From Thermococcus sp. (GTDB taxonomy: Archaea > Methanobacteriota_B > Thermococci > Thermococcales > Thermococcaceae): a stretch of 64,000 nt of DNA. The position numbers and the translations under genes were made by a program. Of this stretch, positions 36,568 through 45,072 are shown in pieces (position 1 is the stretch's first letter; each line of letters starts with the position of its first letter). The notes under the pieces were generated by a model. The model searched no databases. It was not told the DNA's origin and saw only the letters and a list, made by a program, of their open reading frames with translations. The stretch lies in contig NZ_WANV01000030.1 in NCBI RefSeq assembly GCF_015521605.1, positions 124,001-188,000 on the forward strand. The letters run 5' to 3'.

Positions 36568-36852
36568 AGCCTCGTGAAGGTTTTCTCTGCCTTTTCGAGT
36601 TCTCTCCTCTTGAGGCAGTGGAGGGCGAGTTACCAATCAAAATTGGAGAAGTAGTTATCCCCAGTTCTCCTCGTCAGCTGGGACTGCATCACAACAACGG
36701 ATTACCCACTTTCACAAATCAGCCCATTTGTGAAACCGTACTTTCACAAAAGTGCCGTTTTATGGAAGAAGACTTTCACAAACCGCCCCCATAAAAACTG
36801 ACTTTCAGGGAAGGCCAAGTGTTAGAAGGAAAACAAAGTGAAGAAAAAGCCC
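36564..36852. repeat. Non-coding gap with repeated ACTTTCACAAA boxes
   Basis: ACTTTCACAAA occurs exactly three times, at 36708-36718, 36740-36750 and 36772-36782, and its inverse TTTGTGAAA at 36727-36735. The first box and the inverse copy make a 9-base hairpin with an 8-base loop. They lie 140-215 bases after the ATPase-nuclease stop. On the minus strand 36564-36629 reads as 21 codons ending in a stop (LALHCLKRRELEKAEKTFTRL) directly after a stop codon, possibly the tail of a lost gene. No intact gene is seen. Confidence 0.6.
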
Positions 36853-37800
36853 TCAAACCTTAATGCCACCCATAACCAGGGCCATGACGGCCTTCTGGGC
36901 GTGGAGCCTGTTCTCGGCCTCGTCGAAGACGACGCTGTTCGGGCTGTCAACGACGTCGTCGGTGACCTCCTCGCCCCTGTGAGCCGGGAGGCAGTGCATG
37001 AAGATATAGTCCGGCTTGGCGTGCTTGACGAGCTCCCTGTTGACCTGGAATGGCTGGAATATCTTCCTCCTCTCCTCGGCTTCCGCTTCCTGACCCATGC
37101 TCGCCCAGACGTCGGTGTAGATGACGTCAGCGTCCTTGACGGCTTTAATCGGGTCGTGGAGGAGCTCGAATGAGCCGCCGCTCTCGGCCGCGTTCTGCTC
37201 CGCCCACTTGATGACCTTCTTGTCCGGCTCGTAGCCTTCCGGAGTTGCGACGACAACGTTCGCCCCAAGCTTGGTTCCGGCTATCATGAGGGAGTGGGCG
37301 ACGTTGTTTCCGTCACCGACGTAGACGACCTTGAGTCCCTGAATCCTGCCCTTCTTCTCAAGTATGGTCTGGTAGTCGGCAAGAGCCTGGCACGGATGGG
37401 AGAAGTCGGAGAGGCCGTTGATAACGGGAACGTCGGCGTACTTGGCGAGGTCCTCAACGTCCTTGTGGGCGTAAACCCTCGCCATTATTCCGTCGACGTA
37501 CCTGCTGAGGACGCGGGCGGTGTCGGCTATCGTCTCGCCGCGCCTGAGCTGAAGGTCCTGGGCGTTGAGATAGAGGCCGTAGCCTCCGAGCTGGTAGATT
37601 CCAACCTCGAAGGAAATCCTCGTCCTGGTAGAGGGCTTCTGGAAGATCATGGCCAGAGTTTTACCCTCAAGAACGCGGTGCGGCTTGCCTATCTTGTTCC
37701 ATATCTTCATCATTTCGGCGGTTTTGAGAATAGTTTCAATCTCCTCCCTCGTGAAGTCCTGAAGGCAGAGAACGTCCCTTCCTGCAAGGCTAACCACCAT
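36853..37800 (-). CDS. argF: Ornithine carbamoyltransferase
   Basis: 315 residues, very close to the Pyrococcus enzyme from memory. Carbamoyl-phosphate site STRTRISFE near residue 56, HPCQALAD near 133, ornithine loop near SGG/SFELLHD and HCLPAHRG near 270. It joins carbamoyl phosphate and ornithine to give citrulline. ATG 37800 is chosen over three codons upstream because GGTGATGCAC precedes it and MVVSLAGRD is the family start. TATA-like TTATTAAAAG lies upstream. No other arginine genes are nearby. Confidence 0.95.
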   Translation of the reverse strand: MVVSLAGRDVLCLQDFTREEIETILKTAEMMKIWNKIGKPHRVLEGKTLAMIFQKPSTRTRISFEVGIYQLGGYGLYLNAQDLQLRRGETIADTARVLSRYVDGIMARVYAHKDVEDLAKYADVPVINGLSDFSHPCQALADYQTILEKKGRIQGLKVVYVGDGNNVAHSLMIAGTKLGANVVVATPEGYEPDKKVIKWAEQNAAESGGSFELLHDPIKAVKDADVIYTDVWASMGQEAEAEERRKIFQPFQVNRELVKHAKPDYIFMHCLPAHRGEEVTDDVVDSPNSVVFDEAENRLHAQKAVMALVMGGIKV

Positions 37801-38035
37801 GTGCATCACCGTTTAATGCTGGCGCTCCCTTTTAATAACCCTTTCGTCGGATAAATCTGCTTCCGGCTGAAATCTTTTGAGCACTAACGCTCGGGAGCTT
37901 TCCAAATGTAATGGGCATTGAAGCATATATACATCCATCAATGCAGTTCGGATGGAAATGTGTCCGAGATTTTATTGGTGTAAGTGGAAATCCTTTTATA
38001 AGATTAGAGCTTTTATTAACGTTGAGGTGGTTCGA

Positions 38036-38560
38036 ATGGCAGACCTTAAGAACGCGAAGATGTTGGGTGGCATAGGAGCCATACTTACTGTGGTGGGGCT
38101 TGGCTTCATTGGCTTCATCCTGAAGCTCTTTGCGGTGAAGAACATCGCAGAGGCCACTGGCAGGGACGAGATATTCAGCAAATACCTCTGGGCGGCGATA
38201 CTCAGCATAATAGCCACCCTCGTCTGGGTCGGAACAGTCTGGGGATCGATACTCGGGATGGGAATGATAGAATCCCCTGGGATTGGCCTCGGAATGCTGG
38301 GGGCCGGGGGCATAATAGCCGCGATCCTGATGATAGTCGGTGTCTGGTTCATGAAGCAGAGCTATGACATGATTTCAGAGGAAACGGGCGTCGGTCTGTT
38401 CCACACGACGGCACTGCTGTACCTGGTGGGAGCGATACTGATGATAGTCATGATTGGCATGCTGCTCATAGTTATAGCGGCAATCCTTGAGATAGTGGCC
38501 TTCTTCTCCCTGCCCGATGAGATCTCCCAGTCCGCGGAGGAGCCAGTACCGGTTTCCTGA
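38036..38560 (+). CDS. DUF996-type integral membrane protein
   Basis: 174 residues with four or five hydrophobic helices (starting near residues 12, 46, 82 and 125). The N-terminal GGIGAILTVVGLG...GFILKLFAVKNIAEATGRDEIF and later MKQSYDMISEETGVGLFHT loops match the DUF996 layout. Function unknown. ATG 38036 is preferred to an upstream ATG because GAGGTGGTTCGA precedes it and CCTTTTATAAG near 37991-38001 gives a start at about 38022. In the 37801-38035 gap a CATTGA/TCAATG inverted pair flanks a second TATA-like CATATATACAT near 37923. Confidence 0.75.
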   Translation: MADLKNAKMLGGIGAILTVVGLGFIGFILKLFAVKNIAEATGRDEIFSKYLWAAILSIIATLVWVGTVWGSILGMGMIESPGIGLGMLGAGGIIAAILMIVGVWFMKQSYDMISEETGVGLFHTTALLYLVGAILMIVMIGMLLIVIAAILEIVAFFSLPDEISQSAEEPVPVS

Positions 38561-38778
38561 TTGGAACACTGGTCTCTGTTCTTTTCGTCTTTTATACAGA
38601 ACCAGTACCCCGAACCGGCGGGCTTATGAAAAGCTTTGAAAATTCTGGGGCTGATGAAGTGTCCATTGAAGAAAATTCAGCCGAGTGGGTGTCGGGGGTA
38701 TTTTGCCCTTCAAACAGCCCTCTTTAACCCCTCGGTAAACCTAATAAACTCATCCCTCTTCTATCTCTGGTGGCACGT

Positions 38779-39528
38779 ATGGGGAATGGAATCAAGGTTA
38801 CCCTTGTCAATTATACAAAAAAGCCCCTGGAAACCGTCACATGGGCAGCATTGATAAGCTACTGGGATGAATGGGAGACGGAGGCTTTCGAGCGCATGGG
38901 TCAGAAGGACGTCGAGATGCACCTTCCCAAGGTTCTCGGCTACGGGCACGAGTCCATCTTGGAGCACGCAACGCTGACCTTTGCGATAGAGGGGTGTTCT
39001 CGCGTTTGTTCGCACCAGCTCGTAAGGCACAGGCTTGCAAGTTATACCCAACAGTCACAGAGGTATATAAAATTAAACTTAAATGATATAGAGGAGACCT
39101 TCGTGATCCCCAACGGTATAAAGGAAGACCCCGAGCTCCTTGAGGAGTGGAAGGAGCTCATGAAGAAGAGCATTGAGCTGTACAGGAAGAGTATCGAGCG
39201 CGGCCGACACCAGGAGGATGCCCGCTTTATACTCCCTCAGGCGGTCAGGACAAAGCTTGTCGTTACGATGAACCTCCGCGAGCTCAAGCACTTCCTCGGT
39301 CTTAGGGCCTGTGAGAGGGCCCAGTGGGAGATACGGGAAGTCGCGTGGAAGATGCTCGAAGAGATAGCGAGGAACGAGGAACTCAGGCCGGTGATAAAGT
39401 GGGCAAAGCTCGGGCCGAGATGCATCCATCTCGGCTACTGTCCGGAGGGCGAGCTGATGCCGCCCGGCTGCTGGAGGAGGACGAGGGAGAAGTGGAAGGC
39501 CCTGGCGGGTTCCAAACCAACGGTTTAA
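38779..39528 (+). CDS. thyX: Flavin-dependent thymidylate synthase ThyX
   Basis: 249 residues. The ThyX signature RHRLASYTQQSQRY (RHRx7S) lies near residue 78, preceded by GHESILEHATLTFAIEGCSRVCSHQL and followed late by LRxFxxLR-like LRELKHFLGLRACERAQWEIR. It makes dTMP from dUMP with FAD, methylene-tetrahydrofolate-type C1 donor and reduced pyridine nucleotide. ATG 38779 follows GGTGG; a GTG three codons earlier has no site. A pyrimidine-rich tract and AACCTAATAAACT near 38736-38748 lie upstream; the gap 38561-38778 holds no other gene. Confidence 0.95.
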   Translation: MGNGIKVTLVNYTKKPLETVTWAALISYWDEWETEAFERMGQKDVEMHLPKVLGYGHESILEHATLTFAIEGCSRVCSHQLVRHRLASYTQQSQRYIKLNLNDIEETFVIPNGIKEDPELLEEWKELMKKSIELYRKSIERGRHQEDARFILPQAVRTKLVVTMNLRELKHFLGLRACERAQWEIREVAWKMLEEIARNEELRPVIKWAKLGPRCIHLGYCPEGELMPPGCWRRTREKWKALAGSKPTV

Positions 39529-39575
39529 GAAACCTTTTTACATGGCTTTTCTCTACAAATCCCCGGTGAGTAATT

Positions 39576-40271
39576 ATGAAAATCAAGAGCTGTGAGGTGG
39601 AACTGCCCCATTCATGGGAGAGCCTCCAGGTAATCCTTAGCGAACCTAAAAAGACCCTCCCGTTCTTCCCTTACTTCGAGAGCTTACACGATGACACGGT
39701 TAGATTCAAGGTCCCCCGGTTCATCTTTGACTTTGGTTATGAGTTCAAGCTGGCCTTGGGCTTCAGAAAGAACGGTGCAGTGTACACATTTACCGGGGAG
39801 AAGGGCGTGCTTACGGTAACCTTTGAGATGGAGGGAAACAGGCTTAAGGTGACCGCCAGCTGGTCTGGATTCGGCGAGCTTCTCATGGGCAAGCCCTTGG
39901 AGAACTTCGCCAGAGGAATAGCGGAGGCCATAAAGGACTTCTGCAGTGCTCAAGCGACCTGCCCGGTGCTGGAGCTGGAGTCCGATGAGGGCGTGGTTCA
40001 TCACGTTACCCCCGAGAGCGCCCCGGCTCTCATCAAGAGGATAGTCTGGGAGCTCAGGGGCGAGGACTTCGTCCTCGAAGGTGTGTCCGAGAAGGGTGTC
40101 AGGCTCTCTGTGACCGTGAGGGAAGGCAGGCTCGTTAGGCTCACGGTGAGGGATCCGCTCAACAAAGAAACGGTGGTCGAGGCGGACCTCCCGGTGCTGG
40201 AGATAGGTCCTGAACTCTTTGAGGGTCTTCCCTTGGACGATACGTTTAAGATAAAGGTCAGGAGGATTTAA
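39576..40271 (+). CDS. SRPBCC/START-like fold hypothetical protein
   Basis: 231 residues. The N-terminal half (residues 1-135) reads as a START-like sandwich: strand SCEVELPHSWESLQVILSEP, alternating strands, then a long C-terminal helix (NFARGIAEAIKDF). The second half adds beta strands and a short helix. STK_08120-type archaeal proteins have this shape and are thought to bind lipids or other hydrophobic ligands. No catalytic motif. The end overlaps the convergent HIT gene by 14 bases. Moderate confidence in the fold; function unknown. Confidence 0.6.
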   Translation: MKIKSCEVELPHSWESLQVILSEPKKTLPFFPYFESLHDDTVRFKVPRFIFDFGYEFKLALGFRKNGAVYTFTGEKGVLTVTFEMEGNRLKVTASWSGFGELLMGKPLENFARGIAEAIKDFCSAQATCPVLELESDEGVVHHVTPESAPALIKRIVWELRGEDFVLEGVSEKGVRLSVTVREGRLVRLTVRDPLNKETVVEADLPVLEIGPELFEGLPLDDTFKIKVRRI

Positions 40272-40764
40272 ACGTCTCCTCAACTATTTCATCTATCGCT
40301 GCCTTGAGTTCATCGTAGGCTTCTTCAAGCGATTCGGGTATTACCTTGGTGTCGGCTATCACCGGCATGAAGTTTGTATCTCCGTTCCACCTCGGCACTA
40401 TGTGGAGGTGCACGTGGTCGTCTATTCCAGCGCCGGCAACGCGGCCGAGGTTCACACCCATGTTGAAGCCGTGGGGGTTCATGGTCCTCCTTAGGGCCTT
40501 TATCACGAGCTGGGAAAGCTGCATCATCTCAAGCAGCTCTTGGTCCGTTAAATCCTCCCATTTCCCAACGTGCCGGTAAGGGACTATCATAACATGGCCC
40601 GGGTTGTACGGGTAGTTGTTCATTATTATGAAGCAGTGCTCCCCGCGGTAGAGGATGAGCCTCTCCCTATCGCGGTTTTCTTTGGGGAAATCGCAGAATA
40701 TGCAGCCGTCGTGCTTTGGTGAGCGTATGTACTCGATGCGCCACGGGGCCCACATTATTTTCAT
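40258..40764 (-). CDS. HIT-family nucleotide hydrolase/transferase
   Basis: 168 residues. Histidine triad HVHLHIVPRW near residues 112-121, with the N-terminal CIFCDFPKENRDRERLILY zinc pair and NPGHVMIVPYRHVG motif of bacterial/archaeal HIT proteins. Related enzymes hydrolyse or phosphorolyse dinucleoside polyphosphates such as Ap4A; which nucleotide is used here is unknown. GGAGGTGAGGGA precedes the ATG at 40764. Confidence 0.9.
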   Translation of the reverse strand: MKIMWAPWRIEYIRSPKHDGCIFCDFPKENRDRERLILYRGEHCFIIMNNYPYNPGHVMIVPYRHVGKWEDLTDQELLEMMQLSQLVIKALRRTMNPHGFNMGVNLGRVAGAGIDDHVHLHIVPRWNGDTNFMPVIADTKVIPESLEEAYDELKAAIDEIVEETFKSS

Positions 40765-40890
40765 TCCCTCACCTCCAGTGGGAGAAAGGGGGAAGGGTTA
40801 AAAGCTTTTTTGAAACGCCTGGTGGTGACAGTCCAAATCCGGTCAACAAAGCTTTTAACTCCAGGCCGCTACTCACTCCAGGTGATAGAC

Positions 40891-42126
40891 ATGAAGAAGA
40901 GAAAGGGACTTCTCATAATCCTTGACGGTCTCGGGGACAGGCCGGTAAAGGAGTTCGGCGGGAAAACCCCTCTTGAGTACGCAAACACGCCCAACATGGA
41001 CGGGCTCGCGAGATGGGGAATGTTGGGCCAGCAGGATCCGATAAAGCCCGGTCAGCCTGCCGGTAGCGACACCGCCCACCTTAGCATCTTTGGCTACGAC
41101 CCCTACAAGGTCTACCGCGGGAGAGGTTTCCTGGAAGCTGTTGGCGTTGGCCTTGACCTCGATAGGGACGACCTGGCCTTCCGCGTGAACTTCGCGACCA
41201 TCGAGAATGGCATCATAACTGACAGAAGGGCCGGGAGGATAAGCACTGAAGAAGCACACGAGCTGGCGAAGGCCATTCAGGAGGAGGTGAAGCTTCCAGT
41301 TGAGTTCATCTTCGTCGGTGCGACCGGCCACAGGGCCGTTCTCGTGCTCAAGGGCATGGCCAAGGGATACCGCGTCGGCGAGAACGACCCCCACGAGGCC
41401 GGAAAGCCGCCCCACGAGTTCACCTGGGAGGACGAGGAGAGCAGGCGCGTTGCCGAGATACTCAACGATTTCGTCAGGCAGGCACATGAGGTTCTCGAAA
41501 GACATCCAGTTAATGAGGAGCGCAGGAAGGCAGGCAAGCCCGTGGCCAACTACCTCCTCGTTAGGGGCGCCGGGACGTACCCCGACATACCGATGAAGTT
41601 CACCGAGCAGTGGAAGGTGAAAGCGGCAGCGGTTGTTGCGGTTTCCCTCGTTAAGGGCGTCGCCAGGGCGATAGGCTTCGACATATACACCCCCGACGGA
41701 GCCACCGGCGAGTACAACACCGACGAGATGGCCAAAGCAAGGAAGGTCGTGGAGCTCCTCAAGGAATACGACTTCGTCTTCCTGCACTTCAAGCCGACCG
41801 ATGCCGCTGGCCACGACAACAACCCGAGGCTCAAGGCAGAGATGATTGAAAAGGCGGACAGGATGATAGGCTACATAGTTGACAACATTGACCTTGAGGA
41901 CGTTGTCATCGCCATAACCGGTGACCACTCGACGCCCTGCGAAGTGATGAACCACAGCGGCGACCCGGTTCCGGTGCTCATAGCCGGGGGAGGTGTCAGG
42001 GCGGATCACACCGAGAGCTTCGGCGAGCGCGAGTGCATGCGCGGCGGCCTCGGCAGGATAAAGGGCCACGACATCGTGCCGATAATGATGGACCTCATGA
42101 ACAGGAGCGAGAAGTTTGGGGCCTAA
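40891..42126 (+). CDS. apgM: 2,3-bisphosphoglycerate-independent phosphoglycerate mutase, archaeal type
   Basis: 411 residues from ATG 40891, which follows CCAGGTGATAGAC; an open frame extends 27 codons upstream without similarity. Alkaline-phosphatase fold with metal motif LIILDGLGDRP, nucleophile Ser in GSDTAHLSIFGYDP near residue 63, FLHFKPTDAAGHDNN and GDHSTPC late in the protein. It interconverts 3- and 2-phosphoglycerate in glycolysis and gluconeogenesis. A CTTTTAACT TATA-like element near 40852-40860 fits a start near 40885. Confidence 0.95.
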   Translation: MKKRKGLLIILDGLGDRPVKEFGGKTPLEYANTPNMDGLARWGMLGQQDPIKPGQPAGSDTAHLSIFGYDPYKVYRGRGFLEAVGVGLDLDRDDLAFRVNFATIENGIITDRRAGRISTEEAHELAKAIQEEVKLPVEFIFVGATGHRAVLVLKGMAKGYRVGENDPHEAGKPPHEFTWEDEESRRVAEILNDFVRQAHEVLERHPVNEERRKAGKPVANYLLVRGAGTYPDIPMKFTEQWKVKAAAVVAVSLVKGVARAIGFDIYTPDGATGEYNTDEMAKARKVVELLKEYDFVFLHFKPTDAAGHDNNPRLKAEMIEKADRMIGYIVDNIDLEDVVIAITGDHSTPCEVMNHSGDPVPVLIAGGGVRADHTESFGERECMRGGLGRIKGHDIVPIMMDLMNRSEKFGA

Positions 42127-42259
42127 ACGAGCTTTTGGCTCTCCTCTTACTTGTTTTAGGCTATTTTGGTTCTCCCAGTGTGTATGTGCGGATGTTGTTT
42201 GGGAGACGCGGAAGAACACCAAAGGAATCGGGAAGAAGCCCAAAGAAGTCTGAATCCCT

Positions 42260-42865
42260 TCAAAGACCAAGCCTCTTCACAAGCTCCTCGACTTTCTCCT
42301 TCCCGTTTCCCAGCAGGGGCTCTCCATGGGCGGGCAGGAGGTTCTCGAAGTCCACCTCAAGGAGCTCCGCTATTCTCTTCCTGTTCATCTCCGGGTCGAG
42401 GGAGTACTGCTGAGGCACCTCTTCGAGCCTTCCGTTGCGTTCTACAACCAGGTCGCCGACGAAGAGGCTCTTCGTTCCCTCGTCGAGGAGGCATATGCTT
42501 CCCCTCGTGTGGCCCGGCTTGTGAAGAACCTTAAAGCCCTCGAATACCTCTCCATCCTGGAGTTTTACGTCCGGCTCAATCCCGGTCTTCTCTGCTATGC
42601 CCTCTACCTCGTCCCTGTGGGCGGCTATGACGGCTTCTGTCCTCTCCCTAAGGCACTTCAGTGAGCCTGTGTGGTCGAGGTGGCCGTGAGTGAGAATTAT
42701 CGCCTTCAGGGGCTTTCCAATCTCCCCGACGGCATCTAGTATTTTCCCGCAGGTCGTCTCTATGCCGGTATCAACGGCCACAAGATGGTCTCCTCTGTCA
42801 ACGAGGTAGACATTGACGAAGGAGTCAAATATCCGGTAGACTCCCGGAAAAACCTCCTCATGCAT
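42260..42865 (-). CDS. MBL-fold metallo-hydrolase (glyoxalase II-like)
   Basis: 201 residues. HxHxDH motif LTHGHLDHTG near residue 56, then AAHRDEV, HKPGHTRGS (third metal-site His) and VGDLV (bridging Asp), ending with PAHGEPLL. This is the hydrolase subgroup of the metallo-beta-lactamase fold with two Zn/Fe sites. Substrate unknown; hydroxyacylglutathione hydrolase is only a fold relative. ATG 42865 follows GAGGTGAGCTTT, preferred to a GTG three codons upstream. The 42127-42259 gap before it holds nothing recognised. Confidence 0.87.
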   Translation of the reverse strand: MHEEVFPGVYRIFDSFVNVYLVDRGDHLVAVDTGIETTCGKILDAVGEIGKPLKAIILTHGHLDHTGSLKCLRERTEAVIAAHRDEVEGIAEKTGIEPDVKLQDGEVFEGFKVLHKPGHTRGSICLLDEGTKSLFVGDLVVERNGRLEEVPQQYSLDPEMNRKRIAELLEVDFENLLPAHGEPLLGNGKEKVEELVKRLGL

Positions 42866-42959
42866 AAAGCTCACCTCATTCAGGTTTTCATCTTAACCCT
42901 AAAATCGTTTTCGGATAAACTTATTAAGGTGGGATCCAAAAGTTGTTTTAGGTGATGGT

Positions 42960-43796
42960 ATGAAGCATGTCCCGGTTTTTGATGACCTCAAGAGGATAGG
43001 CGATGAGAGGGTGACCGCCATCGGAATGGGCACGTGGGGCATAGGTGGAAAGGAGAGTCCGGACTACTCGCGCGATGGGGAGAGCATCGAGGCTCTGAGG
43101 CACGGTTTGGAGATGGGGATCAACCTCATCGACACAGCGGAGTTCTACGGTGCTGGTCACAGCGAGGAGCTCGTAGGCGAGGCGATAAAAGGCTTCGAGC
43201 GCGAGGAGCTTTTCATCGTCAGCAAGGTATGGCCCACACACTTCGGGTACGAAAGCGCAAAGAAGGCCGCAAAGGCGAGCGCAAGGAGGCTCGGCACATA
43301 CATAGACCTCTACCTGCTCCACTGGCCGGTTGACGACTTTGGGAGAATAGAGGAGACGCTTCACGCAGTGGAAGAACTGGTTGATGAGGGGTTAATCCGC
43401 TACATCGGTGTGAGCAACTTCGACCTTGAGCTTCTCAAGCGCTCCCAAGAGGCAATGAGAAAGTACGAGATAGTGGCCAACCAGGTAAAATACTCCCTCA
43501 GGGACAGGTGGCCTGAAACGAGCGGGCTTCTCGATTACATGAAGCGCGAGAGAATCGCTTTAATGGCATACACTCCCCTTGAAAAGGGCGCCCTCGCGAG
43601 AAACCCCTGCCTGGCCGAGATTGGAAGACCCTACGGCAAAACCGCGGCCCAGGTGGCCTTGAACTATCTCATATGGGAGGAGAACGTCGTGGCCATACCC
43701 AAGGCCGGAAGCAAAGCCCACCTCGAAGAGAACTTCGGGGCCATGGGGTGGAGGCTTTCAAAGGAGGATAGGGAAAGAGCGAGGGGCTGTGTTTGA
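42960..43796 (+). CDS. Aldo/keto reductase
   Basis: 278 residues. The TIM-barrel AKR tetrad is visible: DTAEFYG (Asp, Tyr) near residues 59-65, Lys in IVSKVWP near 90 and His in LYLLHWPVDD near 122, with NQVKYSL and IPKAGSKAHLEEN for the cofactor phosphate site. It reduces aldehydes or ketones with NAD(P)H. AGGTGATGGT overlaps the ATG; TTATTAAGG near 42920-42930 may be the promoter. It ends directly before a decayed aldehyde ferredoxin oxidoreductase, with which it may once have formed a unit. Confidence 0.9.
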   Translation: MKHVPVFDDLKRIGDERVTAIGMGTWGIGGKESPDYSRDGESIEALRHGLEMGINLIDTAEFYGAGHSEELVGEAIKGFEREELFIVSKVWPTHFGYESAKKAAKASARRLGTYIDLYLLHWPVDDFGRIEETLHAVEELVDEGLIRYIGVSNFDLELLKRSQEAMRKYEIVANQVKYSLRDRWPETSGLLDYMKRERIALMAYTPLEKGALARNPCLAEIGRPYGKTAAQVALNYLIWEENVVAIPKAGSKAHLEENFGAMGWRLSKEDRERARGCV

Positions 43797-44188
43797 TGTA
43801 CTGCTACCACAGCAGTTGCCCGTGTCAACCTGATTTACAAAGAAGCCCCACCGGAACCGACCCCCTGAGCGAGGTGAACAAGTTCGTCTTCGCCACCGGG
43901 GGGTGACGGGACTCGTTCTGGGTTCTGGAAATATAATCGCGGTGAGCAAGACACCCTCGATTGGGTCACGCCGCTGCTCGACAACACCACCCCACCTCGC
44001 TGGTGGGAGCCGGGCAGCCAGCGGAGGGCAACGGGGCCTTAATGGACTACAACGACTTCCTTGAAGCTCGTAGGGAGTTCTACAGGCTCAGAGGCTGGCA
44101 CGAGGAACTCGGTTACGGGGAGTTCAGAGAAGATGCGGAGAGGGCTTTGGGAGTAGTGAAGAAGAGGGTGGAGTTTAGAGTTCGCTGA
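43797..44188 (+). pseudogene. Remnant of tungsten aldehyde ferredoxin oxidoreductase family gene
   Basis: Fragments of one protein family read in order but in different frames: RVNLIYKEAP near 43829, then GTDPLSEVNKFVFATGG (43859-43907), then VTGLVLGSGNIIAVSK (about 43906-43953) and, after a break, MDYNDFLEARREFYRLRGWHEELG from 44043. The first three match the N-terminal end of AOR/WOR-family enzymes (RVNL, DPLSPENK-FATGPLTG, SGN..VSKSP). The last resembles their C-terminal YYxLRGW end. The intact family has about 600 residues, so most of the middle is deleted and at least two frameshifts exist. The family oxidises aldehydes with a tungstopterin and Fe4S4 cluster. Confidence 0.75.
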
Positions 44189-44450
44189 GCCATCCAACGA
44201 CGCCTACGAGAACTAAATCAATGCAGAAGCTCGCGAGAAAGATAAGGAGGACTGACCATTTCATCTCCCTTTTCTCTCTTATGAGCAGGAGAAGGAGTAA
44301 AGCAATCAACATGGCCATCAGTGAGGCGAGCAGAATAATTACCAGCAACTCCAGAGGTTTTGGAAGGTGTTTATCAATCCCAAGGACATCTACTACTGCG
44401 GCACTCACGAAAGTGAAGTAGAAGGCAGAGGGAATCAGGAAGAGGCGCAT
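44175..44450 (-). CDS. Small membrane protein, unknown
   Basis: 91 residues with three hydrophobic helices (about residues 4-24, 35-60 and 68-88) separated by short charged loops (IREKREMK). No family recognised. TATA-like GTTATAACG lies at 44462-44470, which fits a nearly leaderless mRNA. The end overlaps the AOR remnant on the other strand by 14 bases. It lies in a region of orphan genes. Confidence 0.55.
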   Translation of the reverse strand: MRLFLIPSAFYFTFVSAAVVDVLGIDKHLPKPLELLVIILLASLMAMLIALLLLLLIREKREMKWSVLLIFLASFCIDLVLVGVVGWLSEL

Positions 44451-44556
44451 AGAATGCCCGTTATAACTTCCACTTTCTCCTAGGACATCTCATCATATAT
44501 ATCGGGGAGGATGAAGAGCAGCCCGTAAATTACCGAGGGAGGCTATGGGATTCTAA

Positions 44557-45072
44557 TCATCCACAACACTCCGTCGTCCCGTTTTCATCCACCCACACTA
44601 TCGCCGGAATCACACAGGTGTCGTTCAACACCTTGACCGTTGTAGTGTTGTACCTCACCGTTACCGTTGAGTGGTAGTCAAGGACTCTTCCTCCATGCTC
44701 GCTGAAGAATTTGATATACTCCCTAACGGCTGTTTCGTTGGCTGGAACCAGATTCAAGGTCTTATTCTGGAAGTCAAAGAATGCTAGGTACGTCCTGTTC
44801 CCTACTTCTACTATGGATTCCATACGCAGTATCCTGCAATGAGGGGAGAGCTTCCCGCAGGTTTTGCCATTGATCCAGTATGTGTAGTAGGGCTTAAGGG
44901 AGAAGTTGCTCAGATTGGCGTCGTAGAGCATGTTCAGGGCTGTATCTGGAGCCAGTGTGGGGGAATCGGGAGAGGGGCTTTTATCAACATATCCTTTGGT
45001 CCATGTTAGTACTCCTAACACCAACAGAAAAGATAAAAGAAGCATGAAGGCAGCTTTATGATTCTTTCTCAT
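44557..45072 (-). CDS. Membrane-anchored extracytoplasmic protein, paralogue of 46751 gene
   Basis: 171 residues. One N-terminal hydrophobic helix (residues about 8-26) then an outside domain with six Asn-X-Thr/Ser sites and several Cys. NRTYLAFFDFQNKTLNLVPANETAVREYIKFF and EHGGRVLDYHSTVT are shared with the gene at 46751-47230 (TYLAVFYPREGRLTLIPANKSTVNEYLRFF, EHGGRVLDCKSMT), so the two are paralogues. GGAGGGGTTACTAA precedes the ATG inside the end of the upstream secreted-protein gene (17-base overlap). Function unknown; the coupling suggests a partner of that protein. Confidence 0.65.
   Translation of the reverse strand: MRKNHKAAFMLLLSFLLVLGVLTWTKGYVDKSPSPDSPTLAPDTALNMLYDANLSNFSLKPYYTYWINGKTCGKLSPHCRILRMESIVEVGNRTYLAFFDFQNKTLNLVPANETAVREYIKFFSEHGGRVLDYHSTVTVRYNTTTVKVLNDTCVIPAIVWVDENGTTECCG

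Noticed and set aside
36564-36629. Minus-strand gene tail (21 codons before a stop)
   Set aside because: Sequence looks protein-like, but it is too short and preceded by an in-frame stop; kept only as a remark in the gap entry.
36708-36782. CRISPR-like array
   Set aside because: Units are only 11 bases, spacings 21 and 21 bases, one copy is inverted and no leader or cas gene is near.
38561-38778. Small RNA or gene upstream of thyX (CTGATGA near 38652)
   Set aside because: CTGATGA is a poor C box, there is no D box at the right distance, and no open frame has a ribosome binding site.
40873-42270. 465-codon open frame antisense to apgM
   Set aside because: Covers a complete, well-recognised phosphoglycerate mutase and has no domain or start signal of its own.
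44470-44520. C/D box sRNA on the minus strand (ATGATGA near 44487)
   Set aside because: No D box (CTGA) within the expected 40-55 bases and no closing stem.
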